64,000 nucleotides of DNA, from positions 1 through 64,000 of the forward strand of contig NZ_ANOH01000407.1 of NCBI RefSeq assembly GCF_000346505.1. The letters are read 5' to 3'. Source of the stretch: Aporhodopirellula sallentina SM41 (GTDB lineage Bacteria; Planctomycetota; Planctomycetia; Pirellulales; Pirellulaceae). The position numbers were made by a program, and so were the translations under genes. Shown here in pieces: positions 17,748 through 25,111 of this stretch. The first letter of the stretch is position 1; the number at the start of each line of letters is the position of its first letter. Under the pieces are notes generated by a model. It was not told where the DNA came from, ran no database searches, and saw only the letters and a program-made list of their open reading frames with translations.

Positions 17748-18303
17748 TTCTGTTCCTGTGATCTGTTGTGTGTGACCTTTTACAATCCGACTGCCAACGT
17801 GGGGGAACCTATGGAGACATCCGGATGTTCAATTTGCGCCCGAAAGATATCGCTCGAACTCGACTCATCAACCGCGAAAACGAGCCGAAGAGGAAAAGCA
17901 CACACGACATTCACCGGGCCTTAACGTTGGCGATTCGCCGGCAGAACTAGCGGTTCGCCCACCGCCACTAACGCCCTGGAAGGGGACACACCACATTTCG
18001 CCAACACTCCTTCGCATATGCGAAGCGACCACTCGACTTACTATGCAACTCGCCCCCCGGCCCAAATTTGCAACGTCTGGACGCGTCTGATCAAAACTTT
18101 TCTTTCGATAGCGGAGTCCGATTCCCACTCGAAGAACCCAAGAAGAAGGCCAATCTCTGCGGATAACCGAAACGCATGTCACGAAGAGCCAAAAGGTGAC
18201 ACGCATATCCTCTGAAGCGGAACGCGCGTTCGGATGTGACGATGAGTGAACGCCGATAGATGAAGCTCTCGCGAAGATTTCATCGAACAGGCAACGAGCA
18301 CCT
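17748..18303. other. divergent intergenic region with two perfect palindromes
   Basis: This gap lies between the divergent DUF1559 and LamG/PHP genes. It holds ACATCCGGATGT at 17817-17828, 70 nt upstream of the DUF1559 start, and CTTCGCATATGCGAAG at 18010-18025. Both are perfect palindromes and fit dimeric regulator sites. I see no supported coding region or RNA here. Confidence 0.45.
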
Positions 18304-18375
18304 TTGCCAAAACAGCGAGATACTTACGATGTGCCGCTTCGAATCAATAGACACAAACCAGAGAGAGTGCTTCAC

Positions 18376-20634
18376 GTGACGTTTCGTATGTTCGGGTTGA
18401 TGGTGGCCGTGTGTTCTTGCTTGAGCGCGACCACGCCTAAGGCAGCAGCAGAGGTATCTTCGAAGAATTCGTTTGTCTCCTGCAAACCTTTTGCGAGTCA
18501 GGCAGACGGCACCCAAACCTGCAATGTCACCGTCGCTGTGCGACACGCAGATGGCACGATCGCACCTGGTAAAACAGTAACCCTCACATCCAACCGTGCA
18601 GACGCCGACACGATTACCCCCGCAGCGGTGACCACTGACGACGATGGAGTTGCCCGATTTGAGGTACGCTCGACCGAACCGGGCAACTCGACTCTCGCGG
18701 CAACATGCGATGGCGTCCGTATCGATCGCGGCATCATCCTGGACGGTGCCGTCGGCATCTACACTTTCGACGGGATCCAAGCCGACAACGTGGTTCGAGA
18801 CCTTTCCCTCCATGCAAACCATGGCGAGATTTTCGGCTCGCCCGAATTCGTGGATGGGCATTTCGGCCGAGCGATCTCACTCGATGGCGAGAGCCAATAC
18901 ATCGAAATCCCCGACTCACCCAGCATGAACGGAAGCGACGCGAACTACATCGAAGCCTGGGTTCGTGTTGCCGCTGACGTCGACGACCGAGAGCTTCAAA
19001 TCGTCGCTCAGAAGTCATACTCCAACCGCGGCGACTACGCCCTGTCGATCGATCAGGGGCGCATTGCCTATCACTATCGCTCGGCACAACGCGCCAAAGA
19101 CCAACGCGAAGACGCTCTTTCGCTGGGGAAAGTCTTCCACCCCGACAGGTGGATGCATACCGCCGGTTTCTGGGAGGGCTCAGACATTGCTGAACGTGTG
19201 CGTCACCACGGATATGTTCGCGGATACGTCAGCGAAAACGAGTTCGACCCTCAGCCAAAATCACAGCAGGTCGAAGGGATTTGGAAAGGACGCACCTCGG
19301 GCGAACCGTTCAGTATCGGACGAAGTGGCGACGACTCCGCCTACTTCCACGGCGTGATCGACGAACTTCGCGTTTATGACCGTGCTCTGTACGACGAAGA
19401 AATGCGGCGAAACCATTCAGGCGACACAACGATCACGTTTGGCCTCGAGTGCCCCAACGAGTTCAGCGCAGACGACAAGAAACTTCCCGAATGCGTTGTG
19501 CTGTCCTGGGAACTTTGCGGTCCCCATGTCACAACCTATGAGATCTACCGCAGTGAACAACCTGACGTCGCTGTCTGCCCTGAAAATCTGCTGATCGTTG
19601 TCCCCCACGGCCGCGACCACTTCCGCGACTACAACGTCGAGTTTGACAAATCCTATCACTACCGCCTTCTCGCGAAATCCTTTACCAACGCGAGTGAACC
19701 TTCGGAGGTTGTTTCCGCAACCCCGTATCGCGCTGAGGACGAACCCAGGTGGTATCTCGGCGACGGACACTTTCACACTTACACGCATGATATTTTCGCG
19801 GAAGACTTCACACCGGAGATGACTCTCGCCGAAGCCAAAAAACTGGACTTCGATTTTGTCCTGGTGACCGAACACAACAGTTTGGGTTCGTACTTCCGAG
19901 CCGAAGACCAAGCGACAAAGGACTTCATCGTTTTCGGCAACGGGCAGGAAATCTCCGATGGAGGCAAGCACCGCACCGGCGCCTTCCTAAAACACTTCGT
20001 CCCCACGACCGACCAAACGATTCAGGAACAGAATGCGATGGCGTTGTCGATGGGCGCAGAGGTTGGCCCCAACCACAGTGACTATTTCGACGGCCCCAAC
20101 AACATCACGCTCTTTGAATTGGTCAACAACCGCGATTGGTACTCGTTCGAGGCGTGGGACAATCAGTATCTCAAAAAAGGCATCCCCGTCATCGCGAAAG
20201 GTGGCAGCGATGCTCACGGCAGATGGTCCGTCAAACGAGGAATCCGATGGTGCGTGTGGGCCGAACGCCATTCCTACATGGCCATCAAAGAAGCCATCCA
20301 CCAAGGCAGAACCCTAGCGGTCGATGGCAAAGGGCTGTTGTGCATGCTGCGTGTCAACGATTCCATGATCGGCGATCGTTTGACCGTCAGCCCCGGCACC
20401 TCTCCCGAAATTCAAATCAACGCGACCGCGGAAGAAGGAACCATCACCGCCGTGCGACTGGTACGCCACGGGGAGATCATCCAATCGTGGGAACCCAACG
20501 CGAAGCAATTCGACATCAACTGGACCGACAACAACTTCAGTGGCGGACCGACCTACTATCGATTGGAAGTTGAATCAAAAGACCCGAATCTTCAAGCGGT
20601 GTCCTCAGCGATCTTTGTCGACGAACCTTCCTGA
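18376..20634 (+). CDS. secreted LamG-like / PHP-domain protein
   Basis: A multidomain exported protein. After a signal peptide (FRMFGLMVAVCSCLSATTPKAAA) comes an Ig-like bacterial module (VAVRHADGTIAPGKTVTLTSNRAD...TDDDGVARFEV), then a LamG/concanavalin-type lectin domain (VGIYTFDG, HFGRAISLDGESQYIEIPDS, YIEAWVRV, GVIDELRVYDRAL). A PHP-type metal-dependent phosphoesterase domain follows with GDGHFHTYTHD, LVTEHNS, GAEVGPNHSD and GGSDAHGRW, which supply the expected His/Asp metal ligands. A short beta-rich tail ends the protein. The longest ORF opens with TTG at 18304; I prefer GTG at 18376, which is preceded by GAGAG at suitable distance and gives a conventional signal peptide. ATG at 18388 is another option. 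The substrate is unknown; a carbohydrate-binding phosphodiesterase is an inference. Confidence 0.8.
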   Translation: MTFRMFGLMVAVCSCLSATTPKAAAEVSSKNSFVSCKPFASQADGTQTCNVTVAVRHADGTIAPGKTVTLTSNRADADTITPAAVTTDDDGVARFEVRSTEPGNSTLAATCDGVRIDRGIILDGAVGIYTFDGIQADNVVRDLSLHANHGEIFGSPEFVDGHFGRAISLDGESQYIEIPDSPSMNGSDANYIEAWVRVAADVDDRELQIVAQKSYSNRGDYALSIDQGRIAYHYRSAQRAKDQREDALSLGKVFHPDRWMHTAGFWEGSDIAERVRHHGYVRGYVSENEFDPQPKSQQVEGIWKGRTSGEPFSIGRSGDDSAYFHGVIDELRVYDRALYDEEMRRNHSGDTTITFGLECPNEFSADDKKLPECVVLSWELCGPHVTTYEIYRSEQPDVAVCPENLLIVVPHGRDHFRDYNVEFDKSYHYRLLAKSFTNASEPSEVVSATPYRAEDEPRWYLGDGHFHTYTHDIFAEDFTPEMTLAEAKKLDFDFVLVTEHNSLGSYFRAEDQATKDFIVFGNGQEISDGGKHRTGAFLKHFVPTTDQTIQEQNAMALSMGAEVGPNHSDYFDGPNNITLFELVNNRDWYSFEAWDNQYLKKGIPVIAKGGSDAHGRWSVKRGIRWCVWAERHSYMAIKEAIHQGRTLAVDGKGLLCMLRVNDSMIGDRLTVSPGTSPEIQINATAEEGTITAVRLVRHGEIIQSWEPNAKQFDINWTDNNFSGGPTYYRLEVESKDPNLQAVSSAIFVDEPS

Positions 20635-20739
20635 TCGCCCCGTCAATCAAACAGGACGAATCTCGACTTGAACTTGGACGTCTCCGATCCCCATCGCGGA
20701 CTTCGCCGAAGTCCAGCGAAATCAGCTAGCAGGTAGGCG

Positions 20740-20795
20740 GTAGTGGATCTTGTTAAAGATCCTCATGCAGCAGGATCTTTAACAAGATCCACTAC
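20740..20795 (-). repeat. hairpin repeat, family A, copy 1 (perfect 23-bp stem)
   Basis: Perfectly complementary 23-nt arms at 20740-20762 and 20773-20795, beginning GTAGTGGATCTTGTT, flank a 10-nt loop TCATGCAGCA. Copies at 38740 and 50354 have the loop in the opposite orientation, so I call this one minus. It lies between the convergent LamG/PHP and fucosidase genes and may also act as a terminator. The size and structure resemble REP-type mobile palindromes. Confidence 0.85.
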
Positions 20796-20819
20796 AAGAA
20801 AATAGCGTTGACTAGCACT

Positions 20820-22193
20820 CTACTCGGCCAACGTCAGGCAAATCACCGGGATCGCCCATTCAGGCCGGTTGTCCGGCAGACGAATCGTCGTTCGGTCGCC
20901 GATCGAGTTCACCTCCAGGCTAGCGTTTATATCCATGCCGAGGATTCTTGCATCTTCGATAGTCCCTGGAATGGCCGGCAAACTTAGTTCGCCGGCTGGC
21001 CACTCGAAAAGATGAACGTAGATCTTTCCGGGTTTGGTCGTTGCTCTCCAAGGCAATTTGCCGACAACGCGAGTCTTGCCGCTTTTGTCCTTCACCTTCT
21101 TTCCCAACTCGTCGCCAAACGGGGTTGGACCGCAACCGTAAATGGCTTCACCGTTGACATCCATCCAGTCGCCGATGGCAACAAGACGCTGCACACTCGG
21201 TTCAGGAATAACACCCTCACCGGTCGGACCGACGTTCAACAAAAAGTTCCCACCTTTGCTGACGATGTCCACGAGACTGCGGACCATCGACTCCGGACTC
21301 TTCCAGTTATCGTCCGCTTTGTTGTATCCCCAATGCCCGTTCATCGTGATGCATGACTCCCACGGGTCATACGAACCGTCTGCAGGGATCTCTTGCTCGG
21401 AGACTTTGTAGTCGCCCAGGTTATGGCCAATCCGTTGATTAATAACGCATTCGGGCTGCAGCTCACGGATCAACGCCTTCAGTTCGAGTGATTGCTCTTT
21501 CGTTATCAACCCGTAGGTGTCGAACCACATGATTCCGATGGGGCCGTACCCGGTGAGTAGCTCACGCACCTGCGGTTTGACTTTTCGTTCGAAGTAAAGG
21601 GAAAAGTCTTTTTCGCTCTCGTTCGGATAGTCGATTAGGTTGCTGCGAAAGCCGACTTTGTCGCCGCGTCCAGTTGGCACATCGGGGTCTTCCCAATCAC
21701 GACCGAGTGAGTAGTAGACACAGAAATGAACGCCGTGTTCGTGACAGGCATCCGCCAGCTCCTTCAACGGATCACGATTGAACTGCGTCAGATCGGCGAT
21801 GTCGTGATCACTGCTCGGGGAGTCGTACATCGCGAACCCGTCATGATGTTTCGACGTGATCACCAAATACTTCATCCCGGCGTCCTTCGCGATCTTCACC
21901 CATTGATCGGCGTCAAACCGCGTTGGATTGAATGACTTCGCGAACTCGGTGTATTCGGCGAGCGGGATTTTTGCAGTCAGTTGCAACCACTCGTGATGGT
22001 TGGTTTCTCCGTTCCATTCGCCACCCGCCTGCGAATAGGCTCCCCAGTGAATGAACATGCCAAACTTCGCATCGCGAAACCACTGCATTCGGGTCTGCTG
22101 ATCAACCACCTTGTTCGGAGACCTTGGTTCGTCCGCGAAGGACGGCTTGAACACCAGAGCAAGAAGCAAAACGATGGCGGGGAATCGGAACAT
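20820..22193 (-). CDS. alpha-L-fucosidase (GH29)
   Basis: A secreted glycoside hydrolase removing alpha-linked fucose. A signal peptide (FRFPAIVLLLALVFKPSFA) is followed by the GH29 N-terminal block QWFRDAKFGMFIHWGAYSQAGGEW and then by KYLVITSKHHDGFAMYDS. The catalytic nucleophile is probably the Asp in GIMWFDTYG. Further family landmarks are CITMNGHWGYN and GGNFLLNVGPTGEGVIP. At 457 residues it is of normal length. Together with the sulfatase it suggests use of sulfated, fucose-containing algal polysaccharide, a lifestyle typical of marine planctomycetes; that link is inference. Confidence 0.95.
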   Translation of the reverse strand: MFRFPAIVLLLALVFKPSFADEPRSPNKVVDQQTRMQWFRDAKFGMFIHWGAYSQAGGEWNGETNHHEWLQLTAKIPLAEYTEFAKSFNPTRFDADQWVKIAKDAGMKYLVITSKHHDGFAMYDSPSSDHDIADLTQFNRDPLKELADACHEHGVHFCVYYSLGRDWEDPDVPTGRGDKVGFRSNLIDYPNESEKDFSLYFERKVKPQVRELLTGYGPIGIMWFDTYGLITKEQSLELKALIRELQPECVINQRIGHNLGDYKVSEQEIPADGSYDPWESCITMNGHWGYNKADDNWKSPESMVRSLVDIVSKGGNFLLNVGPTGEGVIPEPSVQRLVAIGDWMDVNGEAIYGCGPTPFGDELGKKVKDKSGKTRVVGKLPWRATTKPGKIYVHLFEWPAGELSLPAIPGTIEDARILGMDINASLEVNSIGDRTTIRLPDNRPEWAIPVICLTLAE

Positions 22194-22536
22194 TTATTCA
22201 GACGCTTCATTCAGGAACGCGGGACAACACAGCACGAAGCCACGCGAAGCGAACGAAAGGGGGAGGATCCGTCCGCAACGCGTGTCTATGGACTGCGTTT
22301 GTACCACCTGACTTGCGTGAACGAAATGGACCACGCGAGTACGGAGCCTCGCATGCGACAAAACGCTGCCATCTCGAGCACTGCGACGCGCCATCGCAAC
22401 CGAACTTCGTCCCACATGGCCGGATCGGCTCCGTTCGGGTGGCCATACCGTGCCCGTGTTCATTTGGCCGCGCTACTGCGTCCGGGCGAGGCTATCCGCA
22501 CTGGCGTATCGGGGCAGGGTCTTCAGTCCCGCGATT
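22194..22536. other. intergenic region without supported gene
   Basis: Lies upstream of the fucosidase and downstream of the second DUF1559 gene. It contains a modest inverted pair ATGGCC (22416-22421) / GGCCAT (22441-22446). Several open frames cross it, but none has a recognisable product or start signal. Confidence 0.4.
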
Positions 22537-23808
22537 CTAGAATTCGGCAGAAACGACTTCGCGTGAAGCCCGTGTGCCCAGGCTTCCCCACAACCCGTAT
22601 GGGCTCGCCGAACCAGGCGCGGCATCTCCGGTTGCTTTGAACCGGACCATCGGTGCCCGGCTATTGCCCGCGTCGATCGACTCGGTGATAAACTTCACCG
22701 CACCGTCGCCCATCAGCACATGCGCGCCGCCTTGGTGACGGCTGCTAACGGTCGGATTGCCTGGCGATTCCTGTCCGCTGCCGAAACCCACCATCTCGCT
22801 GTTGGGCGGCAACACCGTGCAGACTTCGGTGTGCATCGGAGTCGCGAACGCCCACTTGTAGCCTCGACGCTCCGATGTGCCCGGGTTGATGACCGCCGGC
22901 GTGCATCCGGTCGCACCACTGACACACCAATACTGAGGCCGGCTCGGATCGATGACGCCATCGTCAACGGCGATACGTGGATTGGTGAAGATGCCTCCTT
23001 GAACCGGGTTGGCGTAGTAGTCGACCACGCCGGCGCCGTCATGCATGGTCGTGGTAATGTCGTTGTCACCGAGGTCGGTGTTGATCTCGCCCATCATGAT
23101 GGTGTTGGACAGGCCGTCGAACACGTTATGAAACCCCAACGCAACTCGATAAGTAAACATCCCGCGACTCGACGCGCGATCCTTCTCGGCTTGCCCGGAA
23201 TCCATCTTCCAAACGTTGCTCTGCACGCGAAACACAGAGTCGGTAATAAAGTCGGCACTGTCGCCCATGCAGGCGGCATAGTTCGTCCGTCCCATCGCGG
23301 GCAGTCCGACGCCCGGATCGCTCGGACAGCGAATCGCGGGGATCTCTGTCATCCACGGTTTGTATGCGATCTGTTTGGCACGCGGCCCCATCGCAGGCCA
23401 CGTGTGATTGCCGGTGAGCGTTCCGGTCGTCGTTTCCCGGCTCGGGTTGCTGATCTGTTCCCACAAGGCCTGCTGCTCAAGGAACGGCAAGATTGGCACC
23501 AACATGCTCAACGCACAACCGTTGTTACCACCCCCGGTCGTTGCCGATCCATCATCCCCATACGAACCATTGATGTATGTCCCCGTTCCTTGCTTTGGCA
23601 GGACGTTGTAGGCAGCATGATAGTTGTGAATGGCCAGACCGAGTTGTTTGACATTGTTGCCGCAGCTCATCCGTCTCGCCGCTTCCCGTGCCGCTTGAAC
23701 CGCCGGCAATAGCAAACCGACCAGCACACCAATAATGGCGATCACAACCAACAACTCCACCAACGTAAACGCAGGTCGCTTCTTCGGCGTTTCAAAATCG
23801 CGCATCAT
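22537..23808 (-). CDS. DUF1559 prepilin-like protein
   Basis: A 423-residue member of the DUF1559 family. The prepilin segment AFTLVELLVVIAIIGVLVGLL is followed by REAARRMSCGNNVKQLGLAIHNYH. The C-terminal motif is canonical here (SRHQGGAHVLMGDGAVKFI), unlike the 16713-17747 paralogue. An insert of about 80 residues in the middle makes it longer than that paralogue. It is on the same strand as the fucosidase, 343 nt upstream of it; co-transcription is possible but not shown. Confidence 0.93.
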   Translation of the reverse strand: MMRDFETPKKRPAFTLVELLVVIAIIGVLVGLLLPAVQAAREAARRMSCGNNVKQLGLAIHNYHAAYNVLPKQGTGTYINGSYGDDGSATTGGGNNGCALSMLVPILPFLEQQALWEQISNPSRETTTGTLTGNHTWPAMGPRAKQIAYKPWMTEIPAIRCPSDPGVGLPAMGRTNYAACMGDSADFITDSVFRVQSNVWKMDSGQAEKDRASSRGMFTYRVALGFHNVFDGLSNTIMMGEINTDLGDNDITTTMHDGAGVVDYYANPVQGGIFTNPRIAVDDGVIDPSRPQYWCVSGATGCTPAVINPGTSERRGYKWAFATPMHTEVCTVLPPNSEMVGFGSGQESPGNPTVSSRHQGGAHVLMGDGAVKFITESIDAGNSRAPMVRFKATGDAAPGSASPYGLWGSLGTRASREVVSAEF

Positions 23809-24007
23809 TATTCAATTACTCAAAAAGAAAAGTATCCGACCAGCCCATTCAGGCTACGCGTCACAGAAAACGCTTGGGACGCTCCGTCCGAACGACGTAC
23901 TCACAAAACAGCGTTAAGCACTCATCGCTCCGCTGCTTGCTCCACCGCCAGCGCCCGAGACGTTCAAAACAATCCTGCAACGCAAGCCATGCTAGACCAA
24001 TCGCGTA

Positions 24008-24063
24008 TTGCAACAATTCGCTCGATCGAGCGATTTCCGCCATAATCACGCGAATTGTTCGCA
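24008..24063. promoter_or_regulatory. nested inverted repeats between DUF1559 and response-regulator genes
   Basis: An outer pair, AACAATTCGC (24012-24021) against GCGAATTGTT (24050-24059), encloses the perfect 16-nt palindrome TCGCTCGATCGAGCGA (24018-24033). The outer arms extend to TTGC...GCAA with one bulged base. It lies downstream of the response-regulator stop and upstream of the DUF1559 start, so it could be a terminator or an operator. The rest of 23809-24163 shows nothing recognisable. Confidence 0.45.
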
Positions 24064-24163
24064 ATAGAAGAGCCCCCACATTGGCCCCAGAAACCTGATT
24101 TTGCCCGACCGGGCGATTCGCCGTGACCTTCCGCCAGCGACGCCCACCAATGAAATCCGCTGC

Positions 24164-24772
24164 CTAGATTTTAAGGATGCCCTTTGCGTATCCCACCGAG
24201 ACGGCCCCGGCGCGGTCCTGCACATCAAATTTGGCCAGGATGCCTTTGATGTACGTTTTGATGGTGTGAATACTCAGGTGCAATTCCGCCGCGATTTGTT
24301 TGTTGTTGTGCCCCAACGCCACCAACCGCAACACTTCGATTTCGCGTGGGGAAAGGTGATCATGCCCGACCCCGGTTGCTTGGTAGAGCGGATGTTCGAT
24401 GACCTCGCCGGAATGCACCCGCCGGATCGTGTCCGCCAACGTGATCGGAGGCGCGGACTTGGTAACGAACGCCGCTGCCCCAAACTTCAACGACTGAGTC
24501 ACCTCGTCTTCGAGTTCGGCGGTACTGAGCATCACCACTTTCGCATCGGGCTGGATCGTCCGGATCTGCCCGAGAGCTTCGATGCCATCCAAAACCGGCA
24601 TCCGTACATCGAGGATCGACACGTCAGGTTGAAACTCCCCGAACATAGCCACCGCCTGCTCGCCATTGTCTGCCTCCGCAACGACGTCAAAATCCTCTTC
24701 GTTGGAAAGCATCGAATAGAGACCGACACGCAGCAGCGAATGGTCGTCGGCAATCAAGATTCGTATCGACAT
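24164..24772 (-). CDS. NarL/FixJ-type response regulator
   Basis: A 202-residue two-component DNA-binding regulator. The receiver domain has the acidic pair D9-D10, phosphoacceptor D55 (SILDVRMP), the S/T switch position (MLSTAE) and K105 (FVTKSAPP). The C-terminal LuxR-type helix-turn-helix is LSPREIEVLRLVALGHNNKQIAAELHLSIHTIKTYIKGILAKF. It follows the HisKA_3 kinase gene on the same strand, 328 nt downstream. The gap is long for a simple operon but the kinase class is the usual partner of NarL-type regulators. Targets are unknown. Confidence 0.93.
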   Translation of the reverse strand: MSIRILIADDHSLLRVGLYSMLSNEEDFDVVAEADNGEQAVAMFGEFQPDVSILDVRMPVLDGIEALGQIRTIQPDAKVVMLSTAELEDEVTQSLKFGAAAFVTKSAPPITLADTIRRVHSGEVIEHPLYQATGVGHDHLSPREIEVLRLVALGHNNKQIAAELHLSIHTIKTYIKGILAKFDVQDRAGAVSVGYAKGILKI

Positions 24773-24888
24773 GAAGCAAACAGTGAAACTCGCGTAGCGA
24801 AAGTCGTCGTCAGTCTGTTGATTTACTAGCCCGATGCGCTAGCGAGGGATCACAAACAACCACTCGCTTGCCGAGCTGTTGATTTATC

Positions 24889-24954
24889 CGTTTAACGGGT
24901 AGCCAAAGGCGACCTACTTGCCACCGCGCGTCGCCTACGGCTACCGGTTAAACG
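24889..24954. repeat. long hairpin in the gap between kinase and regulator genes
   Basis: Two 25-nt arms (24889-24913 and 24930-24954) are complementary at 22 positions and flank a 16-nt loop. They contain CGTTTAACGGGTAGCC and its near-complement GGCTACCGGTTAAACG. No other copy was found in this window. It could be a REP-like element or a terminator. The rest of 24773-25075 has no recognised feature. Confidence 0.65.
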
Positions 24955-25075
24955 AAAACAGGTTGACTCTTGATTCAATCGACAAACCGAGTCGCGTCGG
25001 GCGAGTAGCTCAACAGCCGTCGTCACGATTATGGGGCCCCCTGCGTCAGGGTTCAACCTTATCACCCGTCACCTA

Positions 25076-25111
25076 TCGCCTGTCACCCACGAATCGCCTG
25101 TCACCCACGAA
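25076..25111. repeat. perfect 18-nt tandem duplication across the kinase stop codon
   Basis: TCGCCTGTCACCCACGAA occurs twice back to back (25076-25093, 25094-25111), and a degenerate third piece (CACCCGTCACCTA) precedes it. The unit covers the last codons and stop of the histidine kinase gene, so the 3' end of the gene has been copied into the downstream gap. The protein end is unchanged because the stop lies in the gene-proximal copy. Confidence 0.8.
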
